Source of the DNA: Pseudomonadales bacterium
GTDB lineage: Bacteria > Pseudomonadota > Gammaproteobacteria > Pseudomonadales > UBA7239
NCBI GenBank assembly: GCA_028280345.1
Contig: JANQLY010000004.1
Span: 248,001-312,000 of the forward strand
DNA: 64,000 nucleotides
Direction of reading: 5' to 3'
Shown: positions 18,916-26,813 of the stretch, piece by piece
How positions within the stretch are numbered: the first letter of the stretch is position 1
Layout: each line of letters opens with the position of its first letter
Position numbers and translations under genes: made by a program
Notes under the pieces: model-generated
Told to the model about the DNA's origin: nothing
What the model saw: the letters and a program-made list of their open reading frames with translations, nothing else
The model's database searches: none

Positions 18916-19281
18916 TTAGAGTTGAATTTTTTCCCGCCATAGTTCGTACATATCCCGGGAGATGCCATCGACATCTGCCAGTGCGTCGAGCTGTTCATAA
19001 GGGCGGTTATCAATAATTTTCTGTGCCGTTGCCGCGCCGACTTTGGGTAACTTCATCAGCTCCGCTTTGTTTGCTTCATTGATAGAAATCAGCTCTGCTG
19101 CCAGAGAAATTTTGGTTTGTGGTGAAACTGGTGTAGTGAGGTCGATATTATCAGCCAGATAGCGCTCAATATGGCCCACGAGAATGCGTAACTGTTTCAG
19201 GTCTTCATTAAAACCATCTACGGTGGTGTAGTTGAGCCACAGTAGCCAAGCGATAATAATCAATAGAATAGTTGTCAACAT
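18916..19281 (-). CDS. ComEA-like helix-hairpin-helix protein with N-terminal TM anchor
   Basis: 121 aa from ATG 19281 (MLTTILLIIIAWLLWL), a start that gives an immediate membrane anchor; ATG 19392 in frame would add 37 residues of poor character. The C-terminal half has tandem helix-hairpin-helix motifs (NEANKAELMKLPKVGAATAQ and ALADVDGISRDMYELW), as in ComEA, which binds DNA during uptake. The middle region is unlike ComEA. No other competence gene is near, so a role in transformation is uncertain. Confidence 0.65.
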   Translation of the reverse strand: MLTTILLIIIAWLLWLNYTTVDGFNEDLKQLRILVGHIERYLADNIDLTTPVSPQTKISLAAELISINEANKAELMKLPKVGAATAQKIIDNRPYEQLDALADVDGISRDMYELWREKIQL

Positions 19282-19437
19282 CTTGCGAATAACCTCTTCA
19301 ACATTTCGATTATCGGGAGCAACTTCACCGTTAGTGGTGAGTGTGCAGACAGGTAACAGGTATACGTACAGAGCAAAGTATAGCGGTTTCACTGTGGATA
19401 AACATTGCTATAAACATAAATTTTTGGTGTTCGTGAT

Positions 19438-21249
19438 CTATTTAATGCCGAGCTGTAATTCCGTGGAAATGATATCGGAGCCGATCTCGTTGTCCTGGCC
19501 AAATAGCTGTCGGCTCTCCCCGGTAAGCTCATAGCCGGCGGCTTTGGCACTTTCTGCAAGGGCTTTCCAGGCTGCCATCATATCTTCCGCTTTGCCCTCA
19601 TAGGTGGTGTAGACACATTTGAAACCCTTGTCGCGAGAAACCTTATAGCGTCCGCGCGGCTTGGGTCGACCTGAAACAGGCAGCGCCATTTTAAAGGTGA
19701 TTTCGCTGGCACCTTCCTCAAACGGTTCCTCAAATATCAGATACATAGGTCCCTCAACGGTTGCGCCACTCTTGACGGCACTCAAGCCGAGTTTGAGTGC
19801 CTCACCTGCGATGCCATCTTCAAATTCCTCGCTGCTCATGGTGTATTTGCCATAAAACAGATTCATTCTCGGAGTGGTTTTGGTTTTAACCTCACCAGCA
19901 GGTTTGTTGCTGGTTGAAGTATTGGCTGTTGTAGTTTTGGCGGGGCTGGTATCAACACGGGTCTTTTTACTACTTGATGTCTTGCCACTGCCACCGAGGC
20001 TGGCAAATACGGTTGCCGTAGACTGGGATTGGCACGGGCCATTGATATAGGCTTTTTCTCGCTCGGTAGGTGGTTTGGCATTCATATAACGCAGGTAACG
20101 GCCAGCCAGCTCACCTTCGCCGCCAATCAATGTTGCGTTAATAAACGAGCGTCGGGCAGTGTCTTCATCGCCGAGTTTTAACTGGCTGATGCCGAGCAAC
20201 AGATTGGCGCGACTTACGTACTTGTCTTTGAGGTGTTGCTGGCAGGTTTTGAGAATGGTGTCCTGCATTTTTCGCCACTCTTCTCCCTCCATATAGAGCT
20301 GCGCGAGATAGAGTTCCAGTTCTGTATCCTGTTTCATATCAGCCGCTTTTTGCAGTGCCACCAGTGCCTTGTCTTTTTCCCGAGCCTGTAGCCAGTAGTT
20401 AAACAGGCGTTGGTACTCTTTGGCATTGGGTTGTACCAGTTGTCTCTCAATGCCGATTTCAAGAATACGTGCCGCTTTATGCGGATTGTTGCTGCTTGCG
20501 TAAAGATCAGATAACAGCACTACATCCTGATGTCGAAACGGGATATTTTTTTCCCAGGCCAGTGCAATAGTCACCAGGGCATCATCGCGACGTCCAAGCT
20601 TGATATGCATAGAGGCCAGACGACGCCAGGTTTCAGGTTCATGCGGGTTGAGTTTCAATAGTTGTTCGAGAATGTCAGCGCTTTTCTGATAGTTGCCGAT
20701 CTGGTAGTACAGTGACAGAGCTCGATTCAGAGTTTTACTATCATGGCTATTACTGCTGGCCATTGCCTTGTCGAGAGATTCCGAAGTGGTGACAAAATCC
20801 TTGATTTCAAAGCTGGCGTGCGCCTTGATCAAGTACAAATTAGTGTTGAGCTTGCCTCCCTGACTTTCGTATTTGCTCAGGCTGTTGATGGCGCCACGGT
20901 AGTCGGGCTTGAGCATGTATACCTGAATTAGCTCCTGCAACATTTCGGTGTTGGCATAAACGGATAAGCCACCTTCGGCAATGGCGTCTTCGTAGTACTG
21001 GATAGCTTTGTCATACTCCTTGTTCTGGACATAGTGTCGTGCAAGATGACGTTGGGTGCTCGATTTTGCATAGTCGTTTTCCATAGTATGCAGACTGCTT
21101 TCGAGCTCCTGAATGGTCAATGTGGCACTTTCATTCAGATTGTTGTCAGGATCAATTAACTGTTTACTGCGGTACTGTTCGTAGGCCTGAACAGGCAGGC
21201 TACTCAATAGCAGTACAGCGATAGCAGACAGTCGGGAAAAAAACTTCAT
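19438..21249 (-). CDS. TPR-repeat periplasmic protein of the TonB operon
   Basis: 603 aa with a signal peptide (cleavage near PVQA, residue 22) and tandem tetratricopeptide repeats from about 50 to 380 (for example YDKAIQYYEDAIAEGGLSVY, PETWRRLASMHIKLGRRDDA). The last 150 residues look like a separate globular domain after a Ser/Thr/Lys linker. Its ATG overlaps the tonB stop (TAATG), so it is translationally coupled as the last gene of the operon. TPR proteins at this position occur in TtpC-type TonB2 clusters of marine Gammaproteobacteria; the partner it binds is unknown. Confidence 0.8.
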   Translation of the reverse strand: MKFFSRLSAIAVLLLSSLPVQAYEQYRSKQLIDPDNNLNESATLTIQELESSLHTMENDYAKSSTQRHLARHYVQNKEYDKAIQYYEDAIAEGGLSVYANTEMLQELIQVYMLKPDYRGAINSLSKYESQGGKLNTNLYLIKAHASFEIKDFVTTSESLDKAMASSNSHDSKTLNRALSLYYQIGNYQKSADILEQLLKLNPHEPETWRRLASMHIKLGRRDDALVTIALAWEKNIPFRHQDVVLLSDLYASSNNPHKAARILEIGIERQLVQPNAKEYQRLFNYWLQAREKDKALVALQKAADMKQDTELELYLAQLYMEGEEWRKMQDTILKTCQQHLKDKYVSRANLLLGISQLKLGDEDTARRSFINATLIGGEGELAGRYLRYMNAKPPTEREKAYINGPCQSQSTATVFASLGGSGKTSSSKKTRVDTSPAKTTTANTSTSNKPAGEVKTKTTPRMNLFYGKYTMSSEEFEDGIAGEALKLGLSAVKSGATVEGPMYLIFEEPFEEGASEITFKMALPVSGRPKPRGRYKVSRDKGFKCVYTTYEGKAEDMMAAWKALAESAKAAGYELTGESRQLFGQDNEIGSDIISTELQLGIK

Positions 21250-21932
21250 TAGCGCAGTTGTTGGATATTATTCGGGTAGTCTTTCCAGAACAGTTCAATT
21301 TTCTGGGTTAATTGTATGGGTGGGCCTTTAAAGGTCTCGTAGAGCCAGCGTTCTACCGAGGCAATAACGTTTTCTTCAAATACACCGCGTGGATAGGAGT
21401 CCATGACGCGTATCTTGCCAACCCGGCCATCGTTATAAACAACAAAAGATACAAGCACCCAGCCGTCAATTTTGTTATCCCAGGCAATTCTCGGTACGTT
21501 GGGCTGGCGGCTCGCACGGGGGATAATTGTGCGGAAGCCCGTGTTGCGCTTGCCTGCACTATCGCTGTTGCCAGTTGCGATTTCACCCATAGCAGGAGGA
21601 GACCAGGTTCCGGAGGCTTTAATATCAAGAGAACCCATATCGATTGACATGGGGGGGATATCGACATTTAGCTGCGGGGCAGAAACCGGTGCGTCGAAGA
21701 CAAGCTCCGGCATAAGTGGTTCTTCCGGCTCTTCCTCGGGTTTTTCTTCTTCCTCAGGTTCTTCCTCTTGTTCTTCCGGTTGGTAGAGCTCAACAATCGG
21801 TAATTCTTCAATGATCTGATCACGATTGTTCTCAGTGTGAATAATGCGATACATCATAATAAAAATCACACAGGTCACAACAAATGCCAGTGTGAATGAC
21901 AGCGGAAACGAAAGACCTTGTCGCTTCAGCAT
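21249..21932 (-). CDS. tonB: TonB-type energy transducer
   Basis: 227 aa. An N-terminal TM helix (about 8-30) is followed by an acidic Glu/Pro-rich periplasmic spacer (EEQEEEPEEEEKPEEE) and a TonB_C domain (ASRQPNVPRIAWDNKIDGWV, VSFVVYNDGRVGKIRVMDS). The acidic rather than Pro-Lys spacer and short C-terminus are typical of TonB2. I start at ATG 21932; ATG 21962 would overlap exbD. It should couple the proton motive force harvested by ExbB/ExbD to outer-membrane receptors. Confidence 0.88.
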   Translation of the reverse strand: MLKRQGLSFPLSFTLAFVVTCVIFIMMYRIIHTENNRDQIIEELPIVELYQPEEQEEEPEEEEKPEEEPEEPLMPELVFDAPVSAPQLNVDIPPMSIDMGSLDIKASGTWSPPAMGEIATGNSDSAGKRNTGFRTIIPRASRQPNVPRIAWDNKIDGWVLVSFVVYNDGRVGKIRVMDSYPRGVFEENVIASVERWLYETFKGPPIQLTQKIELFWKDYPNNIQQLR

Positions 21933-21939
21933 TGCAGCA

Positions 21940-22347
21940 CTAGCCTCCTTCTTTGGCCGCAATTGCTATGCGATCAATGCCAGCAAGTCGCACTTGATCC
22001 ATAACGTCTATAACAATATTGGTTGTTGCCTGACCATCGGACTGGATAACGACTGAGCCTTCAGGGTTTTCAGCGTGCAGGCGTGCCACGACGGCGCGCA
22101 CCGAACGGATATCCACCTGGCGGCGATCGATCCAGACCTCACCGGTTTCGGTAATACCGATAAAAATGTTTGCGTTTTCCTGCTTTTGTGCAGTCTGCGC
22201 ATTTGGTGTGTTAACGATAATGCCGGATTCCTTGACAAATGACGTTGTCACGATGAAAAAAATCAACATGATAAAAACGATATCGAGCATCGGTGTTAAA
22301 TCGAGTTCGGTGTCATCCTGGCTGCGTTGGTGTCGTCTTGCACTCAT
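21940..22347 (-). CDS. exbD: ExbD biopolymer transport protein
   Basis: 135 aa with one TM helix (about 20-42) carrying the conserved aspartate in LDLTPMLDIVFIMLIFFIV, followed by a periplasmic domain. It forms the proton channel with ExbB. Located 19 bases after exbB and just before tonB in one operon. Confidence 0.92.
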   Translation of the reverse strand: MSARRHQRSQDDTELDLTPMLDIVFIMLIFFIVTTSFVKESGIIVNTPNAQTAQKQENANIFIGITETGEVWIDRRQVDIRSVRAVVARLHAENPEGSVVIQSDGQATTNIVIDVMDQVRLAGIDRIAIAAKEGG

Positions 22348-22366
22348 AATTGTTTATATCCGCAAA

Positions 22367-22891
22367 TCAGTTGATATCGGGAGTCAGCTTGTCTGCCAAC
22401 TGGTTGGTTTTGTCTTCAACCATTTGGCTGAGTTGGGCACTAAAGTACAAACCGGACAGGGCAACAATAAGGCCTGCCATGGTCGGAATGGTGGCACGGA
22501 AAATACCGGAAGCCATTGCTTGAGCTTCACTGTTACCCTGTATTGCGATAATTTCAAATACACCGACCATGCCGGTCACGGTGCCGAGCAGACCGAGCAG
22601 AGGGCAAATCGCAATTAGTGTTTTAATGGTTGAGACAAACAGTGAGAGTTGGGCGTTGGCCTGAGAGATAAATGCTTCGCGAATTTTATGTGCACGCCAT
22701 GAACTGCGTTCGCGCCGCTGTGACCATGCATCAAGATAGCTTTTCATAATAGATGGATAGAAAAAGCGTATGAAACAATAACGTTCAATGATCAGTGTCC
22801 AGAGTAAAAAGCATACCGCCATAATGCCCCAGATAACCGGGCCACCCTGGTCGACAAAAATCAGAATTTGTTCAAAGGTTTTGCTAAACAT
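22367..22891 (-). CDS. exbB: ExbB/MotA/TolQ proton channel protein (ExbB2 type)
   Basis: 174 aa with three TM segments. The signature ICPLLGLLGTVTGMVGVFEI and the later ATIPTMAGLIVALSGLYFSAQ are the channel-lining helices. It is short and lacks the large cytoplasmic insertion of classical ExbB, as in TonB2 systems that also carry a TtpC-like gene, which is the next gene upstream here. Confidence 0.9.
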   Translation of the reverse strand: MFSKTFEQILIFVDQGGPVIWGIMAVCFLLWTLIIERYCFIRFFYPSIMKSYLDAWSQRRERSSWRAHKIREAFISQANAQLSLFVSTIKTLIAICPLLGLLGTVTGMVGVFEIIAIQGNSEAQAMASGIFRATIPTMAGLIVALSGLYFSAQLSQMVEDKTNQLADKLTPDIN

Positions 22892-22897
22892 AGAGCA

Positions 22898-24271
22898 TTA
22901 CCGGGCCGCTTTTTGTTTGGCTCTTTTTTCCAGGTGAGCAGCGAGTAAACCGGCACTTTGCTCATCAAGTATCTGGATAATTGCTCGGCTAAACGAAGAC
23001 ACCAGGTTATGGCCAAACAGCAATGGAATTGCAACTATAAGCCCGAGCACCGTCGTTACCAGTGCCTGGGAAATACCTCCGGCCATCAGTTTCGGATCGC
23101 CGCTGCCAAAGATTGCAATCGCCTGGAAGGTGGCGATCATGCCAATAACTGTACCGAGTAGGCCCATAAGGGGTGCAATGGCGGCAAACAGCTTGATCAG
23201 ACCGTGGCCTCGTTCAAGACGGGGAATTTCCTGCAAAATAGCTTCGTCGAGCTTGAATTGCAGGGTTTCCTCATCAACGCTGCCAAGACCGCTGACACTT
23301 TTAATGACACGACCCAACGGATTTGAAGTTTTGGGTTTGCCGATATTGGCAAGCTGACGACGCGTAGCGAGCCAGGTGATAAACAACACAGTCAGACGCC
23401 ACAGGGTAATCAGTGCGCCGATACAGCCGAGGGCGATAATGACATAACCTACTTCCTTACCCTGTTTGATTTTTTCAACAGTGGTTGGCAGGTTGGCAGC
23501 GACACCGAGTAAAGAGCCGCGGGTGGGGTCGATAATCATTGCACTTGGTTCAGCTCCATGACGGTTTTGAAAACGTGCAGCGACGGACACCTCACGGGGC
23601 TGTCGCGATAGCGTGAGTAGCTCCTGGGTCTCTGGAATATAGCGCAAAAACTGGCCATCACTCACGGCGGTAAAAGTACCGACACGCAGTACGGCCTTAT
23701 CACTGATTTTGCCATCTGTAGATAAAACCGGTGCATCAAATGTGGTGATTTTTGCTGATTCAGTCATCTCTTCCTGGACGAGCACCCATAATTGTTCCAT
23801 TTGCTCGATGGTGGGCAGCTCGCTGCGATCGCTGAGCGCAGCGAGTTGTTCGGAGCGTTCTGGAAACTGCGAGTGAATCATGGACTCCTGCAACACCGCA
23901 GAGAAATCTCCTGCGAACTCGTGATAAATACTGTAAATATCACCGAGCTCATCGACATTTTTGTCGAGTTCTTTTTGTAACTTCTCAAGTTTGGCGGAGT
24001 TGCCTTCGGTAATTTTTTTCAACGGGTTATTGGCTTTCTGTGCCGAGAGAAATTCCTTTTCAGCCTTGCGCAACATGGCCTTTTGTTCATTTCGTGCGGC
24101 GATAAATTCCGCTTCCCGTTTGCGATTGATTTCAGCTTCCTCACGCTGGCGCAGTTTTACTTTCTGTAGTAATTGATCAAGGCTGTTGACTTGTTGAGAC
24201 GATGAGGTTTGCTGGGCATGAGCCGGTAGTGTGATAGCCAGAACGATCAGCAGGCTTGCAAGGTACTTCAT
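22898..24271 (-). CDS. TtpC-like MotA/TolQ/ExbB family protein
   Basis: 457 aa. Signal peptide (LASLLIVLAITLPAHA), a periplasmic coiled coil (about 25-125, rich in Lys/Glu), then three TM segments with the ExbB signature LFAAIAPLMGLLGTVIGMIATFQ and ALVTTVLGLIVAIPLLF. This layout matches TtpC of Vibrio and Shewanella TonB2 systems, which is needed for TonB2-dependent iron transport. ATG 24271 is preceded by AGGAG; ATG 24304 in frame lies inside the upstream gene. Confidence 0.87.
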   Translation of the reverse strand: MKYLASLLIVLAITLPAHAQQTSSSQQVNSLDQLLQKVKLRQREEAEINRKREAEFIAARNEQKAMLRKAEKEFLSAQKANNPLKKITEGNSAKLEKLQKELDKNVDELGDIYSIYHEFAGDFSAVLQESMIHSQFPERSEQLAALSDRSELPTIEQMEQLWVLVQEEMTESAKITTFDAPVLSTDGKISDKAVLRVGTFTAVSDGQFLRYIPETQELLTLSRQPREVSVAARFQNRHGAEPSAMIIDPTRGSLLGVAANLPTTVEKIKQGKEVGYVIIALGCIGALITLWRLTVLFITWLATRRQLANIGKPKTSNPLGRVIKSVSGLGSVDEETLQFKLDEAILQEIPRLERGHGLIKLFAAIAPLMGLLGTVIGMIATFQAIAIFGSGDPKLMAGGISQALVTTVLGLIVAIPLLFGHNLVSSFSRAIIQILDEQSAGLLAAHLEKRAKQKAAR

Positions 24272-24272
24272 A

Positions 24273-25058
24273 TTACTTCTCCTGTGCTGACTGAGTGCTG
24301 GCAAGTGGCAGGTTTAACAGTTGCGGGGCAAGCTGATTACTCGCAACTCGAATGCCCTGTTTGATGCTGCTGTTATAACTGTCGGGCAACGGTTTCCAGC
24401 CTTTTGCACTGGCTGTCCAATAACCACTCTCTTCTCCGTCCAACGTCTGGTAGAACAGAGCAATGCGGCCAACACGTAAAAACTCTACCGAACGTTCGGT
24501 GCCATCGGTATTGAGTGGGCCGCGCCAGGTTTCAATAGTGCGGCCATAATCAGTCTCAATTTGATACGCTTCCCACACCGAGCGCATTTTGTCGGGAGTA
24601 GGAATACTTGCGGATTTAATCTGCTGTTTGAGAACCAGTACGCTGGATAATCGCTGTTCCTGATGGAACGGTAAATCCAGCAGGATAAACTCTTCAAGTG
24701 TTTCCGCCATACTGTTCATGAGCGGCATAATGCGCTGTTGTGTAACCTCGATTTCGTTAATCTGCTCCTGCAGGGAACTGATCTGTGCTTCCTGTTCTTC
24801 TTTCAGACGCTGCAATTCCTTGTTGTAGGCGTCCTGGTACTCTGCATTGTGTAGCAGCTTCTTGTATTCATCGAGCAGGGCGCGGGTTTCTCGCGATAGA
24901 TTTTCGATTTTTTGCTGACTGGCGCTACCGGCCTTGTTGGTTTGTTCCGTGACTTTGCGGCTGTCTTCAAGTTGGGCTGCAGATGCCGAAATCGCACTGC
25001 CGAGGCATAGCACGGCGAGTGATTTGCTCAGGCAAATAGAGGAAAGGCGAAATTTCAT
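24273..25058 (-). CDS. DUF3450 family protein
   Basis: 261 aa with a signal peptide (cleavage near SASA, residue 27), a long coiled coil (about 35-130: KIENLSRETRALLDEYKKLL) and a C-terminal globular part (SVEFLRVGRIALFYQTLDGE). DUF3450 proteins regularly head TtpC-ExbB-ExbD-TonB-TPR operons. The stop overlaps the ribosome site of the next gene, so the six genes look cotranscribed. Its molecular role is unknown; a periplasmic partner of the TtpC coiled coil is a reasonable guess. Confidence 0.82.
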   Translation of the reverse strand: MKFRLSSICLSKSLAVLCLGSAISASAAQLEDSRKVTEQTNKAGSASQQKIENLSRETRALLDEYKKLLHNAEYQDAYNKELQRLKEEQEAQISSLQEQINEIEVTQQRIMPLMNSMAETLEEFILLDLPFHQEQRLSSVLVLKQQIKSASIPTPDKMRSVWEAYQIETDYGRTIETWRGPLNTDGTERSVEFLRVGRIALFYQTLDGEESGYWTASAKGWKPLPDSYNSSIKQGIRVASNQLAPQLLNLPLASTQSAQEK

Positions 25059-25181
25059 AATACATACTCGGATTTACTATTTTTTTTCGACCATACCTGA
25101 AATTGGCAGGCTTGCCTATTCGGATAGGCGCAGGTGGGAGAAAGTTCCAGACTGGCTGCCGCAGGGGATGGCCGGTAAGCC

Positions 25182-25207
25182 AGCCGGAGCAGCCGGGGGC
25201 TCCGGCT
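25182..25207 (-). other. GC-rich hairpin after dolP
   Basis: AGCCGGAG and CTCCGGCT form an eight-base-pair stem immediately downstream of the dolP stop on the minus strand. No T-tract follows, so it may act as an mRNA-stabilising end or a poor terminator. Confidence 0.4.
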
Positions 25208-25209
25208 CG

Positions 25210-25794
25210 TCAGTCAATATATTCGAACACGCGGACAATTTTTTGCACGCCGCCGGTTTCCTGGGCTACAGCTATGGCCATTTCGGCTTCGGCGTGAGTC
25301 AGGAGTCCCATAAGGTAGACAATGCCGTTTTCGGTCACCACTTTGATACGGCCCGAGTCAATATCGCCATTGCCGAGAAACTTCGACTTAATCTTGGTCG
25401 TCAGCCAGGCATCGTTGGTAATGGCTAGCGTAGAGATATTACCTGATACCGTTAATTCGTTGTGGACAAGCCGTACCCCACGCACTTCGTTGGCAATACT
25501 TGTAGCCATTACGCGGTGATCTTCAGAGACCACCTGGCCTACAATCAGCACAACACCGTTAAAACACACCACATTGATATGGGCAGATTTTAGTTCGGGA
25601 TCGGCCTTGCGAATATTGACTGCAACGACCGTTTCAATACGTTCGTCGTCGACGTAATTGCCAAAAGTGCGCTCGCCGTGATCTTCCTGAATTGGGCCAT
25701 CTGTAGTAGCGTCAATAACGCTGACACAGGCAGGTGTAACGATGCAGATAGTGCTCAGTAATAGCAGTGGCATAAAAAAGCGTTTGGCGAACAT
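25210..25794 (-). CDS. dolP: BON-domain outer-membrane lipoprotein DolP/YraP
   Basis: 194 aa. The N-terminus (LLLLSTICIVTPACVS) suggests a lipoprotein with the cysteine near residue 23, though the lipobox is poor. Two BON domains follow (about 50-115 and 120-190), with the glycine-containing strands VVCFNGVVLIVGQV and VVTENGIVYLMGLLTHAEA. DolP binds anionic phospholipid at the division site and supports outer-membrane integrity. Position after diaA matches the yraM-yraN-diaA-yraP order of E. coli. Confidence 0.88.
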   Translation of the reverse strand: MFAKRFFMPLLLLSTICIVTPACVSVIDATTDGPIQEDHGERTFGNYVDDERIETVVAVNIRKADPELKSAHINVVCFNGVVLIVGQVVSEDHRVMATSIANEVRGVRLVHNELTVSGNISTLAITNDAWLTTKIKSKFLGNGDIDSGRIKVVTENGIVYLMGLLTHAEAEMAIAVAQETGGVQKIVRVFEYID

Positions 25795-25812
25795 AGGTGT
25801 GTTTCTCCGATG

Positions 25813-26406
25813 TTATTCGCTACTGCCAAACAGTTGTTCTTCCACCAGTTGGCACAGAACAAAGCTGATTAGCAGATGTAGTTCAAGAATTTGAAAGTCA
25901 TTGCTCAGTGGTACACGAACTTCCAGATCATTGCGGTCGAGCAACTGGGCAACATGGCCTCCGTCGTTCCCACTAATAGAAATAACTTGCATGGCGCGGT
26001 CATGCGCTGCTTGTACCGCATTGACCAGGCTTTGTGGGTTGCCCGTTGTAGAAAAGATTACCAGTAGATCACTTTCGTGACCGAGAGCCTGAATTTGACG
26101 CGAAAATATCTCGCCGGGGCCGTAATCCTGGCCAATTGCCATGGTCGTTGCAGCGCTGGTATCAAGCATCTGGGCGGGCAGGCCGGGTCGCTCCCGCTGC
26201 CCCTGACTCAACAGCACCGTTGTCAGGTGTTGCGCGTTAATTGCGCAACTGCCATCACCGCAGAGAATAATGCGGCCGTCGTGCACCAGAGTGCTTGCAA
26301 GTTTTTCACTGGCGGCAACAATCTGTGGCGCCAGAGCTTCGCCGAACTGGGCTTTCGCTTCTATGCTGCTGTGAAACAGTGTGATAACTTTTTCTACGGC
26401 GTCCAT
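25813..26406 (-). CDS. diaA: SIS-domain DnaA initiator-associating protein DiaA/GmhA-like
   Basis: 197 aa single SIS domain related to phosphoheptose isomerase: GRIILCGDGSCAINAQHLTT and LLVIFSTTGNPQSLVNAVQAA are the sugar-phosphate-like binding loops. In E. coli the gene at this locus is DiaA, which binds DnaA and stimulates timely replication initiation. Synteny supports DiaA over GmhA; sequence alone would not decide. Confidence 0.85.
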   Translation of the reverse strand: MDAVEKVITLFHSSIEAKAQFGEALAPQIVAASEKLASTLVHDGRIILCGDGSCAINAQHLTTVLLSQGQRERPGLPAQMLDTSAATTMAIGQDYGPGEIFSRQIQALGHESDLLVIFSTTGNPQSLVNAVQAAHDRAMQVISISGNDGGHVAQLLDRNDLEVRVPLSNDFQILELHLLISFVLCQLVEEQLFGSSE

Positions 26407-26438
26407 CGGGCAGTTGGCTATATTGTGTCTAACTTCGG

Positions 26439-26780
26439 TCAGGTCTGAAATGCGTCTTTAATCCACATCACCTGTGTTGGTGATTGCAGCGACACTATAT
26501 CAAATCGGCACGGCTTGTTTTCAAAAATTTTCTGTTGTTGCAGGTAATACAAGGCTGTTTTGATGATTTTTTGCTGCTTGTTTTTACCGACAGTGGCATA
26601 ACCCTCGCCAAAGCTACCGTGGCTGCGCAGGCGCACTTCGACGAAAACAATACACACACCATCGTGGGCGATCAGGTCAATTTCTCCATACGGGGAGTGG
26701 TAGTTGCGGGTAATAATATCCAGTCCCGCCTGTTGCAAATAATGCGCAGCATTGTGTTCAGCCGTCTGTCCCTGATTCAT
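26439..26780 (-). CDS. YraN/UPF0102 family nuclease-like protein
   Basis: 113 aa from ATG 26780 (MNQGQTAEHNAAHYLQQAGL), with GGGAGGG eight bases before; ATG 26813 is an alternative. The PD-(D/E)XK-like core is visible: NYHSPYGEIDLIAHDGVCIVF then VEVRLRS and the downstream FDIVSLQ. In YraN proteins VEVK/VEVR is the catalytic-like lysine or arginine motif; here it is R. Function unproven. Between lpoA and diaA as usual. Confidence 0.88.
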   Translation of the reverse strand: MNQGQTAEHNAAHYLQQAGLDIITRNYHSPYGEIDLIAHDGVCIVFVEVRLRSHGSFGEGYATVGKNKQQKIIKTALYYLQQQKIFENKPCRFDIVSLQSPTQVMWIKDAFQT

Positions 26781-26813
26781 TGTTGTTGCCCTCCCTGGGC
26801 ATTGTGCGATCAT

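Noticed and set aside
25114..25129. Hairpin GCCTAT-TCGG-ATAGGC as a terminator for dolP
   Set aside because: It lies about 80 bases past the dolP stop, closer to the DUF3450 gene start, and has no T-tract on the minus strand.
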